DNA of 64,000 nucleotides from Metridium senile (lineage: Eukaryota; Cnidaria; Anthozoa; Actiniaria; Metridiidae), in assembly GCA_949775045.1 (NCBI GenBank), contig OX459104.1, forward strand, positions 10,525,655 through 10,589,654, given 5' to 3'. Every line of letters begins with the position of its first letter. Position 1 is the stretch's first letter. Shown here piece after piece: positions 37,085 to 49,521 of this stretch. Under the pieces are notes generated by a model. The model did not search any database and was not told where the DNA came from. It was given only the letters and a program-made list of their open reading frames with translations. The position numbers and the translations under genes are program-made.

Positions 37085-37109
37085 TTTCGGCTCACGGAGC
37101 CATCATCAG
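37085..37109 (-). ncRNA. Second hammerhead-like motif, 3' of a Penelope fragment
   Basis: On the minus strand: CTGATGA, one base, GGCTC-CGT-GAGCC stem-loop, then GAAAGCTCGAC. It lies about 100 nt beyond the stop of the minus-strand Penelope fragment, the same relative place as in the element at 28-29 kb, although the sequences differ. Confidence 0.4.
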
Positions 37110-37207
37110 GACTGAATAAACGTTACAATGAGTAATTCATCATCACAACAGCAAGCACGCGCTCAAGATATCTTACGTAATGAGCGTGCGCGGTAACTAT
37201 TCGGTAA

Positions 37208-37640
37208 TTACACACAAATTAAATAATTAGGTGGTATCGTTCTTCCCTTATCTCTATTGAACAACACGTCCTTCTTTTTAGCTATCTCACACGCCTCATT
37301 CCACTTTCTTTGCATCCATCGGTCTTTATGTAAAATCGATGTTTTCTTCAAATCGATGCTGTGTCCTGTTCTGTGGGCATGATCGGCTAAAGCTGATATG
37401 TCGGTTTCACCCAATCTAACTGCGGCTTCGTGTTCCTTTCTCCGTGTCCCTGAGGATCTTCCTGTTTCACCTATGTATTGTATAGTACATTCACCACAAG
37501 GAATTTTATATACAACCCCTGACTGTTTTTTATTTTCTACCGGATCTTTTGGCCTTGATAGTATTTGCCTTAACGTTCATTCAGGCTTGATGCAGCATTT
37601 GATGTTGTGTTGTTGCAAAATTCTCTTTAATCATTGACCG
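37208..37640 (-). pseudogene. Penelope-like element GIY-YIG fragment
   Basis: Reading down from 37640 the frame gives ILQQHNIKCCIKPE, an in-frame TGA, then LRQILSRPKDP, SGVVYKIPCGECTIQYIGET and RTRRKEH-like residues. After that come ALADHAHRTGHSIDL and a stop at 37208. This is the GIY-YIG endonuclease region of a Penelope-like element, with the paired Cys of the linker. The reverse transcriptase is absent upstream, so the copy is 5'-truncated, and the TGA marks decay. It is a different lineage from the 28-kb copy. Confidence 0.85.
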
Positions 37641-38295
37641 CGCAAGTGGGGTTCCTGTGGTGTATTTGTTTGAATGCGCGCGGATGGGATTCCTGTGGCT
37701 TTTTGAAAGCAATTTTTCGTCAAAGTCGCGCGGTATCGAAGAGAGAGGTATTTTGACAAGGTATGAAACTCGTTCACGTGAAAAATTTAGTTCCGCGCGT
37801 AGTAAATCAGCCATGGGAGAAAATTTTAATTTTTCTTCGAATATATAAACTTTACGTAGATCTTCAACTACAGTAAAAAGTATGATCATCTCCGAGCTCA
37901 GCAAAGGGGTTAAAATTAATTTTTAAAAAGAGCAGCATGGAGTCGAGGTGCGTCCCAGGTTAAGGGGGCATAACTTCGGAAAACAGTCGGATTTTTACAA
38001 TCGTGGAGCAATCGTGAAAATATCTATCGAGACCACATTCACCGAAAAAGCCAAAAAGGTTGTTGATTACTGTCTTGCATTTAACTTTTACATTGTTAAA
38101 ATGACTTAAAACTCAAAGAAAGAAGAATGTATTTTATTGCGAAAATCATGGGATGTTGAATCGAGAGTCAACAAGATCATGAGTTTCACTGCAGTTGCTG
38201 TTACAGTGTGTCTAGTTTACATTCAAAACACCTAACTCAAGTGAGCACTTGTAATTGCTTTTGAGGTCGCTGATGCTATTCACTATTACAAATTA

Positions 38296-39990
38296 TAATA
38301 TTGTTTGATTCTAACGCGCGCTCTGATTGGTCCAAAACCGTGGTTTATTTCACCGATAAACCACGGTTTCGAAGGAACAGCGAAAAAGCTAGTTGTTGTT
38401 TGCTCCCTGTTCACTTTTCAAAATGGCGTCCAAAATGCTAGCCTCCTATGCAGCCGCTCCTTTGTATCGTCACGCAATACGAGTCTCCCCACGGAGCGTC
38501 TGCTTACTTGAGCAGAACATTCCTTTCCATCAATAAGCCAATCAGCGTGAGGCTTGCATATTCGTTAAACCTGGACTTTGAACTATGAGTTATAACCAGA
38601 GTAATAACATTAGTAACAGCAGTCGACATACCATTTCCGTTTGAAAATCTTGTTGAATTGCGCTAGTTTGAAGTGGAAGTCAAGCTATAATGGACTGAAC
38701 GATGTAAGAGAATCAAGCAGTGTCGATGATGAATCATTATCTTGATTAAAAGTACAAGTGGTAGGAAGAATACTAGCAGGCTGACATCGTTTGAAAACGC
38801 TAGTTCTTTGGCGATGCTAGTCTATATCAGCTTGATCTCCTTTGTTTTCTCGCCTTATATAAATCGTTTTTTTTTTATTTTGTCCCAAGAAAGTCTAGTC
38901 CTCTCATAGCGAATCATCTGAATCAATCGCTTGTAGTAATTTTTCATCTTACTCGACGGATATTTTAAAACATACAAAATTTTATACTTAATTATATAAT
39001 ATATTTAAACACTGATCGTTTTATATTGTATATCTTACATACATATTAATTCAAATAAAAAGACGTAATCCAATTGTTTTATAAAGTCATTATTTATATA
39101 TAAGATAGAAATATCTAACTCCAGAGCATTGTTAATTAAACCTCAAATATCATCAGAACTCTTTCCGCTTTTAAAACACAAAGGAAGCAGTTTAATAGAA
39201 CTTTCTTTGGGTAATTTTCTCGAAGTCAAATTCATGCACTCAATAATTAGATTTATTGAAATACACTGCACTCATGGCTAACATCCTTGGCATCATGATT
39301 TACATGTTATTGACAGTAGTGTGCAATTTTCTATCAAAGCTTTTGATTGGTTCTTTGAACACTCACTAAAACAATGGGAAAGGAATGTTCTGCTCAAGTA
39401 AGCAGACGCTCCGTGGGGAGACTCGTATTGCGTGACGATACAAAGGAGCGGCTGCATAGGAGGCTACCAAAATGCCGAGTAAATATTTTCTTGTTGTTAA
39501 AAAGCTGATATAAACAAATTAAAAACAACAAAAACACTCAATGCATAACATAAGCAGAACAGGTAGTTCTAAAAGTCACTTTTATTGTTGAATAAGAGCG
39601 AAAAAGATCAAAACGTTTGACATTTGACAGTTTTGTTTTTGAATAAAAAGAAAGAGTACATTACGCTATTCTGGAGGCCTAAAATGCGCATAGACGTTAC
39701 AAAACAGCAAGAAAAATGTACAAAAAAGCAGCCTAATTAGGTTATTGATGTCAAGGGATAAAATAAGATATCTATTCAGTGAAGAAAGTGAAGTTAAATT
39801 TCATATTTCCAAACAATGCAAACCAAGCCATGACACGGCATCCAACGGACAAAGTTTAGCACAAAAATTATCCACTTGAATAAATAAGCTTGCAAAAACA
39901 GATGCTTTACGATATATAACTATAGTCAATATTATTTAAAGTATTCATCAATGCATTCATTTAATAAGACCAACGACGAATACATCTTTT
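38296..39990. repeat. Second copy of the CCGTGGTTTAT element, split
   Basis: 38296-38438 and 39467-39990 together parallel 34681-35360 (shared TGATTGGTCCAAAACCGTGG, GTAGTTCTAAAAGTCAC, GACACGGCATCCAACGGAC). The interruption is the TIR element at 38439-39466, which lets the original sequence be read from the uninterrupted copy. Confidence 0.8.
38439..39466. mobile_element. 1028-bp Mutator-like non-autonomous element
   Basis: The TIRs 38439-38528 and 39377-39466 are perfect 90-bp inverted copies beginning TAGCCTCCTATGCAGCC. They are bordered by a 9-bp target duplication CCAAAATGC (38430-38438 and 39467-39475). Long TIRs with 9-bp duplication are the signature of Mutator-like elements. The paralogous locus near 34830 shows the empty site. 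The interior is AT-rich and non-coding. Perfect TIRs imply recent insertion. Confidence 0.88.
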
Positions 39991-40009
39991 TTGTTCAAAG
40001 CAATAATAT

Positions 40010-40290
40010 ACAAATTAGGTAATACCTAATAGCGGAGCTCCCAGTTTAATTTTTTCTTTCAACATCAATATGTGCAAGTATATAGTTTTTGTGCACGGGT
40101 CATAAAAACTGTACGTGATGACGTAGGCGTATTTGATAGTATGTGAAAGAAATACTATTTCTTACTGTTCAAGGTTACTCAAGAAAAAAACAAAAAATAT
40201 TAATCTGGGATATATACATATATATTCGACTATAAGTCAACTATATTTATCAAGATTTTTGCTAAAGATTATGAAATACGGTTCATGCAA
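40010..40290 (-). repeat. Inverted partial copy of the GGAGCTC-ended element
   Basis: Reverse complement of about 9880-10130 and 24240-24520, starting with AGGTAATACCTAATAGCGGA. It may represent a terminal fragment. Confidence 0.65.
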
Positions 40291-40343
40291 TATAAATGTT
40301 GTAAATATGTAAAGCTTGTTTAGTTGACTGATATCTATATACA

Positions 40344-43098
40344 AACTTTTATCGGCATCTCGAAATCGAGGAAACTACGGAAACTGAAGAAACTACGGAA
40401 ACTACGGAAACTCAACTTTCCCTAAATCGCTTAAAATGCTTAATAAACTATGTAAGCAATCGCTTGTTTGCTTAATATTAAGCCTAAAGACTAACGAGAA
40501 GCGATTAATTCATGCTCAGTGGCTATTCGTACGTCACCCGTACCCGGACTTGTGTTTGTTATTGGTACGTGAGTCAAATTTTTTTAGAGTTTTCACAGTG
40601 ATTCTGTATTATTACTCGTGCCCAGGCCTATGGCCGGCACGAGTCTTAAAATGCAACGCGTGTTTTTTTTATTTTTATTTTTGGTTTCCATGTCAGAAGT
40701 TGTACTTCGGAAAGTCCGAAGATGTCCGAAGATGTTACGAACCGCAAAAAAAAAACAAGCCATAAATCGCTCGATATTGAAGTAAATGTCCTCAAACTTT
40801 ACAGAAATGCAAAGAAAAACACAACACACAGGAAGATACATCTAATTTTTCCATATCTGAAGTTCCTTTGGCTTCGCCATGAAGTCGTGAATAGCGATTA
40901 CTCTCCGGTCAACTTCAAGATGGCGGCTATATAGCACAACTCAAAACGTCTTGGTAAAATGGCTTGAAAAGCGGTTAAAAGTCGCAATCGACATTAAAAA
41001 TCGTCGCAGTTTGGCTTTTTATTCATCAAAGTTCGTAGATGGAGTATTAGTTTTTATGTTCATCGCCATTTTCGTTCCAAAATAGTGAAATATTCAACTA
41101 ATGGTTTGAAGGACTTCGATCGTATGTTGAGGTTTTCGATTCCATGTGGAAAATCGTCTCATCTAAGGATATGCATGGATATACAAGCTTCATACTTCGG
41201 TAAAACAACAATTATTTAATGATGCTAAAGATGTCAAAATAAGATTTCAAAATTTTTTTCATACGTATTTTCAAACGAACCTCATTCATTGAAGTAAATA
41301 ACATTGTGAATCGATCATTTGTGGGTTTTTGTATTATTAAATGTAGCAGTCAATAATATCTTTAGATAATCCTATTCTGTTTACGTAGTCGTTTAACTCT
41401 TATCCCGCCGAAAACAATGGCTATATTTTTTGGTCTGGTAATCACCAAGACATTCCCTATCATTAAGTGCTGTACAAAAGGGTTGACTTTTTACAAAAAA
41501 CACTAGGAAATCTTCTCGGGAATGTGTTCGAAGACCGCCTTGAGCCATCGAGTAATATACAAAACAGATGTGCCAGCAAAATTGTATTCGCTACGGCATA
41601 TTATCTAGCACTTTCAAACAGGTAAGAGGTGAGGTAATAAGTAAGTAAGAGGTGAGGTAGGTCAAACTAAAACTTCAATTTCCCCCTAAATAAGTCGTTT
41701 TTCGCGTAAAAAACGACACAAATAGACAATATAACATTCATAGAACAGCATATGCCACAAAGTTTGTATTTTATTCAAATTATGAAGTAAACATATTGAA
41801 GAATAAAGTGAAGACACTGAAACTGTTGTAATTCGAGTCTTTATTCACCAATATACAAGCATATTCAATGACGTAACCCAGAGCTTGGGCTGCCTGTGAA
41901 CCAAGCGAACTCAACCGCGGCGTGGGAAGTCTCAAATCGGCCTATCTGGAAACCACTCTAAACAGCCCAAATTGCCTCAAAAATCACACATATTGCCTTA
42001 GTAACTATCCATCTTTCTTGTTCTTACGTTTAATTTTCGAGAACAACTTCATAAAACTCTTTCTGAGACAGTTTTCAAAGCTCTCGGATAATATAAAACT
42101 CGAGCTTCCATAGCTGCGCTTTGGGGGGGGGGGGGGGGGGGGGGGGGGGAGGGGAAGGAAGGGGGCAGAAATGTCAACACTTGGTGATACAGGGATCCCG
42201 CTACATAGAAACAAATGTCTCGCAGGTTTCTGTACAAGCCAAAAATCACACAAATTGCACAGTAACTGCCCATCTTATTTGTGTGACGTTTTTTTCTCAA
42301 GAACAACTTGATAATAATGTTTTTGAGACTTAGTTTTCAAACACTTCGCAACACAGGAATCTTTTTTTTTTTTTATCAGGAAACAACTGACACAACCTGG
42401 TAGCCCAGTTAACCCTGGAGCCCAGGGTCTACTTAGTTTTTCTATACCTGTGATAATCTGTCCCTAACTATAATCAACTGTCCCTAGCTATTTATCATCT
42501 CTCCATAAGAGCCAGATCAAGGGCACGAGTAAACCCTGCAGCCAGGGTCTAGTTTCAGTAAAGAAGATACGATATATTCGTTTAGATGGAGTAAGCGATT
42601 ATCTTAAGCTATATTAAACTGATTCAGAGTAATTCTACGAGTCTGTATATACATAGTAGGCAAACGGCTCATTTCGCGACACTTACAATTTTCTTCAACT
42701 CGATCGTACACGACTGTAAATGTCACGCACTTATATTAGGACTTCGATGACACTATTAAATTATAACTTTAATAGTATTGTATACAATAAGAAAGCGTGA
42801 AAAAGAGATATTTGTAGAATCACTGTGAAATTCTAAATAATTTCGACTCACGTACCAATAGCAAACACATGCAAGTCCGGGTACGGGTGGTCACGTACGA
42901 ATAGCCGCTGAGCATCAGTTAACCGCTTCTCGTTAGCCTTTAGGCTTAATATTAAGCAAAAAAGCCAAAATAGATTGCTTACATAGTTTATTAAGCATTT
43001 TAAGCGATTTAGGGAAAGTTGAGTTTCCGTAGTTTCCGTAGTTTCCGTAGTTTCCTCAGTTTCCGTAGTTTCCTCGATTTCGAGATGCCGAACTTTTA
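40344..43098. mobile_element. 2.75-kb structure with ~260-bp inverted ends
   Basis: The left arm 40344-40605 and right arm 42818-43098 are inverted copies. They share CATCTCGAAATCGAGGAAAC, a GGAAACTAC microsatellite and the segment with CAAACACATGCAAGTCCGGG or its complement. The interior includes imperfect direct repeats (41940-42100 against 42235-42345) and a 27-29 G run at about 42123-42150. No transposase is visible. The 127-bp tandem repeats begin at its right edge. Confidence 0.55.
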
Positions 43099-43482
43099 TA
43101 GCAGTAAACAAAACAACAATCTACTCTGTTGATGTTTACGGTTCAATATAAATACTATAAATATGTCAATATAAATGTTGTAAATATGTAAAGCTTGTTA
43201 ACTGATATCTATATACAAATTATTATAGCAGTAAACAAAACAACAATCTACTCTGTTGATGTTTACGGTTCAATATAAATACTATAAATATGTCAATATA
43301 AATGTTGTAAATATGTAAAGCTTGTTGACTGATATCTATATACAAATTATTATAGCAGTAAACAAAACAACAATCTACTCTGTTGATGTTTACGGTTCAA
43401 TATAAATACTATAAATATGTCAATATAAATGTTGTAAATATGTAAAGCTTGTTGACTGATATCTATATACAAATTATTATAG
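43093..43482. repeat. 127-bp tandem repeat, three copies
   Basis: GCAGTAAACAAAACAACAAT starts at 43101, 43228 and 43355, with almost no differences between units. A part-unit (AAAGCTTG...GATATCTATATAC) also sits at the left edge of the inverted structure near 40310. Confidence 0.95.
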
Positions 43483-45612
43483 GGAATAAATTTCGTTTGA
43501 AAAAACATTGTATTTTGAGAGCTAAGCTCTCCTCAATATACACTATTTTTCGTCTCGCCAATTGCTAAATTTGATCTCACCGAGGCCGAATCAAAAATCG
43601 CTTCTAAAAAATTCAATTTTTAATATTTCCCAAAACTAATAAGCTTTCGAATACATGTGAACCAAAAGAACTTTGTGGGTGAAGTATAAAGGAAATCTAT
43701 TTGATGACCCGAAATCATCGGTCCGCTTTTAGTGAGACTGCCTCTTAAAACAAACTTTTGCCAGTACACGTGTTTAAGAGGCTGTCTCGCTAAAAACCAC
43801 CCACTCGTTTTTGCTTCAAAAATGGATTTGCCTGAAACTCTGTCGACTGAAAGGGTTTACTAAGACTAAAACAAGAATGCATTTAGTTTGGTAAGAAATG
43901 ATTTCGTTGTTGAGCTAGAAGCCGTTAAACATTTTTGCCCGTCGGGTGCATTCGCGACACTTTGAAAACTGAAAATAAGCCATTTTTCGTAGCGCCGTAT
44001 AATACTTGATTCGCAGTATAAACCAATAAATTTTATATCAAAGTCTTTTTAAATTACTCATCTTTACAGCTAAGGGGTTTATGTGTGTCTAAATCTATTT
44101 TTAAACGAGTTATCAAGATTATAATGACCCCTATTTATCGCTTATTCAAATAGACTCAAAATGGCCTTATTTCAATGTCTGATTTCTAAATTTCGGGACT
44201 TAGTTAAAAGTTTCAACCAATGCAGGTCAAAAGTATGGTATTTCATTTGCACAAATTGTGAAAATCAGATGTACGATTTTTGATTTTCCAAAGTTATGAC
44301 CGTTTGAAGTAGCACATGTTCGACTAATTGCGATTTTCTCCCTATTGTATAAGACCACTATGGTTGAGCGTTTTTATCGCAAATACAACTTACATGCTCC
44401 AAAAGTAACGCTTATTTCCATTGTAAAGACATTTGCCAGTGCCTTAGACTGCTGAATGCTACCAGTAATCCAGCAAGTAGGTCTGTAGATAGTTAGGTCG
44501 AGTTGCTTGTTTGCGAGTTAGATTCGATCTCACAGGTGTTTCTACTTTTAACGCTGAATTATACTGTTCAAACATCGTTCTAGAATCACTTTCCTCGAGA
44601 ATCAGTTCAAGGTATTTCAAAGCTTCTTATTTTGGAAGAGAATCTGACTGGTTTTTGTTTTTAGAGCAAAATGTCATGCCATATCAATCGAGCATGATTA
44701 GTCGAGTACATTGTTGTTGCTTTCGTAGAGGTTCGCATATATGTGTGAAACCGCTAGGTATTTCGATCGCGCACGGTTACTAGTAACAGTTTCAAGTTGT
44801 GATCACAAATAAATTAAATTAAATGTTCTTGGGTTTTTTAGCATTGATATTTTCCATCCTAGCTGGAATTTACATTGTACATGTGCGTGGCTTAAAAACA
44901 ACTTGTCTAGACTCATATCATCCTCATATTTAATTTTGTTTCCCATCGCCGGCCCGCCCGACCCTAATTTTGTAAAACTTGGAAATAATAAAAATAAAAA
45001 ATATTCCTTATAATTTTTATGCGCTTTTTACACAACTTAATAATCACATTTTCTTCTATTTGGCTAATCAGTTCTCTTTTTTACTAATAAATATAAATAG
45101 TAATATCACGATATCGTTAACACAATATTATTTCAGTATATAATAAGTCAATTAATGAGCATAACGTTATTTGTAACATTTGTATCTGTTTTTATTTTTG
45201 TAATTTGTTATTTTTTCCGACCGACCGACCCACCTCTGCGACATTAAATATTCAAGTGGGTGGGAAACAACATGTTAGGCCCAACATTACCAAAATTAAA
45301 TTAAAAAAACGGACAAAAACACAATTTCTTCTCCCTTTTTTTCTTTATTGGAATTGTCATCTCATCAGCGCGTGGCAATGGAAACAGTGATGAACTGCAA
45401 CAAGTATATTGTCAATATACTGACCGCTAATTTCATTCATTCATTTATTCATTCCACTCACTCAAATTCAATTCCGTCATCTTTTTTTTTTTTTTTTTCA
45501 ACTTAAATTACAAAAAAAAGTGTTTGCATAACAGACATTCATGTTAATCATACTCCTATCGGTACACGCTGCTCCAACTGACTAAAAGACATATCTAATG
45601 GCAAGCCTGGAG

Positions 45613-45716
45613 GGGGGGGGGGGAGAAGAAGGGGGGTTGGGGTGAGGGGGAGAAGGAGGGGGGTTGGGGGTGAGGGGGAGAAGGAGGGGGGTTGGGAGGG
45701 AGGGGGGTTGGGGTAC
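45613..45716. repeat. G-rich (GGGGTTGGGGTGAGG)n tract
   Basis: Repeated runs of four or more G separated by AGAAG and TTGG on the plus strand could form G-quadruplexes. It lies in the spacer of the large inverted-arm element. Confidence 0.8.
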
Positions 45717-45835
45717 TCCCTTTGTCTAAGTGGTAGGGGTGATCGGGGTACCTTTTAGGGTTGTAAATATTTTTTGTGCGTACCTTTTAGGGTTCTGGCT
45801 TAAAAGCAGCTAGTTTGTACTAAACCCAGGGGATG

Positions 45836-46112
45836 TACTCGGGGGGTAACATGACATTACACCCAAAATAATACATGCCATGCAATGCAATATTTCTTTA
45901 CGGAACTCACGCCTTGCTGAAAACAAATTTTAAACGAATAATTTTCTGATACACGGATCGAAACAAAAATTGAATCGGAGTTGTGGGCACCCCAAAAAAT
46001 TCGGGTTTCATTTTAAGACCTAAAAAAATACTTGGCAGATCTCTTGACCCAAAAAAATACTTCAGACCTCCCCGTCATATTACCCCAAAGTACATCCCCT
46101 GGGGTACTACGC
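45836..46112. mobile_element. Small element with GGGGATGTAC ends
   Basis: CCAGGGGATGTACTCGGGGG on the left faces CCAAAGTACATCCCCTGGGG on the right in inverted orientation. The interior contains degenerate direct repeats (CCCAAAAAAATAC...). Probably a short MITE nested in the larger one. Confidence 0.5.
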
Positions 46113-47159
46113 TTTCTTTGTCTTTAAAACTATGTGAAACTTGTACTAATTGTTGTCAGCGATAAAACTATTTAGCGGTTTCACACATATGCGAACCTCT
46201 ACGAAAGCAACAACAATGTAATCGACTAATCATGCTCGATTGATATGGCATGACATTTTGCTCTAAAAACAAAAACCAGTCAGATTCTCTTCCAAAATAA
46301 GAAGCTTTGAAATACCTTGAACCGATTCTCGAGGAAAGTGATTCTAGAACGATGTTTGAACAGTATAATTCAGCGTTAAAAGTAGAAACACCTGTGAGAT
46401 CGAATCTAACTCGCAAACAAGCAACTCGACCTAACTATCTACAGACCTACTTGCTGGATTACTGGTAGCATTCAGCAGTCTAAGGCACTGGCAAATGTCT
46501 TTACAATGGAAATAAGCGTTACTTTTGGAGCATGTAAGTTGTATTTGCGATAAAAACGCTCAACCATAGTGGTCTTATACAATAGGGAGAAAATCGCAAT
46601 TAGTCGAACATGTGCTACTTCAAACGGTCATAACTTTGGAAAATCAAAAATCGTACATCTGATTTTCACAATTTGTGCAAATGAAATACCATACTTTTGA
46701 CCTGCATTGGTTGAAACTTTTAACTAAGTCCCGAAATTTAGAAATCAGACATTGAAATAAGGCCATTTTGAGTCTATTTGAATAAGCGATAAATAGGGGT
46801 CATTATAATCTTGATAACTCGTTTAAAAATAAATTTAGACACACATTAACCCCTTAGCTGTAAAGATGAGTTATTTAAAAAGACTTTGATATAAAATTTA
46901 TTGGTTTGTACTGCGAATCAAGTATTATACGGCGCTACGAAAAATGGCTTATTTTCAGTTTTCAAAACGTTGCCACTGCACCCGATGGGCAAAAATGTTT
47001 AACGGCTTCTAGCTCAACAACGAAATCATTTCTTACCAAACTAAATGCATTCTTGTTTTAGTCTTAGTAAACCCTTTCAGTCGACAGAGTTTCAGGCAAA
47101 TCCATTTTTGAAGCAAAAACGAGTGGGTGGTTTTTAGCGAGACAGCCTCTTAATTGCTA

Positions 47160-48185
47160 AACCTACCTACATTATCATCACACCGACCTCGGCCATTGCT
47201 GAGATGCTTTGTAAAATAGCAAACGGCAAAAAAACAACTATATACAATAGAACTTGCCTTTTACAAAAGATATTTATAAATGATATTTAACATTTTATAA
47301 ATGATATTTAACAATTATTCTCTGAACTGGCATGGAGGACAATTGTGACAGAACATTTACTGAGATAACTAGCATTGAGGTAAATATTACTAGAGCAGAT
47401 AATCACCTCAAGTTCAGAGAATAATTGTAATTTACTATGTAGATAATTTAGAAATAATTGATAGTTAATTATTGAGAAATACTAAAAAAATTAACATTGT
47501 TAATGACAATGACAATGACAATGATTTATTTAGTACTAATTTTGTACAAAGTAATTAACATAAATTAATTAAAGAACTTAGTTTAGTACACGCTAACTGA
47601 AAACATTTGTGGCCTGGACAATCCCCTACTTGATCTGTATAATAATTATTCTTCATGTCATACTCAGCCTAATTCAATAACTGTTATTAATTATCATAAG
47701 ACCCTATTTTCCCCTCTATGTGTCCCTGCTCATGAATGCATCTTTAATAAAACCTACCTGCTTGCTAAATTGATTTTGTTTAAAGTAATGTGTTTATGCC
47801 TTTTTTGACTGGGTCACAAGATAAAATGCTTATTGACTGAGTAAGGTTGAGCTGGATGGAAATAGATTTGGCTATTGGTTGTTTGAAATATTTCTGTGTA
47901 CACCCTTCCCACTTAGTCAATAAGGTCATATAATACTAAATACTCATCCAATAATATTGCTAAAGAATATCAAAATGATTATCAATATTACTGTTATTAT
48001 AATTATTCCAATGACTGACTGTTAATGTGATTAGTAAGTAAGTATGTAAATAAGTATGTTTATTGAAACCCCTTGGTGTAAAGATTGAATACATACCGTT
48101 TTGAATATATCACTATAAGAATATTACTATTATCATCAAAATTACCCTAATCATTGTTATAATATCATTAGTAAGTAAGTAAGTG

Positions 48186-48231
<46 letters not shown>

Positions 48232-49461
48232 CAAGTAAGTAAATGAGTTAGTATGTTTATTGAAATCCCTTGGAGTAAAGATAGAATATGTACCATTTTA
48301 AATGACCATCACTATAAGACTTGACTACAATCATTATCATCACCATTATCAATATAATTAGTATAAGTAAAGAAAGTAGGTAAGTAAGTATAAAGTAAGT
48401 AAGAATAACTAATTATAAGATTACTGTTATAATTATCATCAACATCACCATCAACTTATTATTAACAATATTTTCATTATCATAACCATTATAATCACCA
48501 TTGTTAATGTAACATTATCATCATTCATCACCATCAACTTTATTCACAGTCAACCATAATAATGTATACTTGAAATTATAATACTTTCGTGTTAATTCAT
48601 TGATATTTGAAGGTTTTTAACACACTCACACAGAACCAAGCTACAATATGTATAAATGGCTTGAGAATTCGATGAATTCTTCAAATATCAATAAATTAAC
48701 ATAAAAGTAAATACATAAATGGTAAACTGTATATGTGTTCAAAATTGGAAGAAAAAGTAATAGTTGAATATTAAGTAATACACGTTTTTTGGATAAAAAT
48801 TTCAATCTTTTTCGATCGAAAGAGTCAATGAATTTTGCATGATGCTGCGAATTCGAGCCAAAAACAAAAGGGTTAGTTTTATTTATTGATAATCGTACTT
48901 CATCATGCAAAGTCTGAAGAAAAATCTATGGTTAACTTATTTGCACGCGAATGTCCTTAATAAAGTTATCAAAGTGGGAAAAAAACTGCCGATACTTACA
49001 GTCTACACAGTGGTGTTTTGCAATAAAAATTACACAAATTGAACAAAATATGCAATAAACCACTATTAACTATTTTTTGGGAAGAACAAAACCCAATTAT
49101 CTTTCTTAATTTTATGTAATTTGAACATTTCTTACCTTTTCTTCTCAAAGACTTCAAGATGGCGGACTACTAATGTTGTGGCCCGAATTGCATTGTGGGA
49201 ATGGTTGGTGTGCAATGCATCGTGGGTATTTCAAATCAAATTTAAAATAAAGTTAACCTACACCGTACGTAATCACTAAAAAAACATTAAAAACTTCACA
49301 ACGATCATCTCTTTTACAACTGAACTATTTAATGAGCACAAAAACGGATACTTAGTCATAGGCAACTCGAAAAAAATATCAGTTATCATATCCCATAATT
49401 TCTTATATTATTTTGATATATATTTATATATGTACAAATGAGTCAAAGTTTTTGCAAATCG

Positions 49462-49521
<60 letters not shown>

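Larger units (their letters stand above)
43778..47149. mobile_element. 3.4-kb TTAA-flanked element with ~1-kb inverted arms
   Basis: TTAA at 43774-43777 and 47150-47153 flanks the ends GAGGCTGTCTCGCTAAAA and its complement. Inverted similarity runs for about 980 bp from each end (43778-44755 and 46174-47149), unusually long for a TIR. Each arm carries the same 80-90 residue ORF (starting MRVRFDLTGVSTF, in ORFs 44511-44783 plus and 46168-46416 minus), so its conservation follows from arm identity. The spacer holds G-rich sequence and a nested small element. No transposase recognised. Confidence 0.8.

Noticed and set aside
37581..37904. 107-residue minus-strand ORF upstream of the Penelope fragment as its N-terminal part
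   Set aside because: Its residues do not match Penelope reverse-transcriptase motifs, and it overlaps the endonuclease frame in another phase.
42005..42333. Proline-rich and glycine-rich ORFs
   Set aside because: They only read through the poly-G tract.
49140..49230. Promoter of an undetected gene (AAGATGGCGG and GCATTGTGGGA motifs)
   Set aside because: Motifs of this kind also occur at 19090, 40915 and 53978; without an adjacent exon it is noted only as a candidate.
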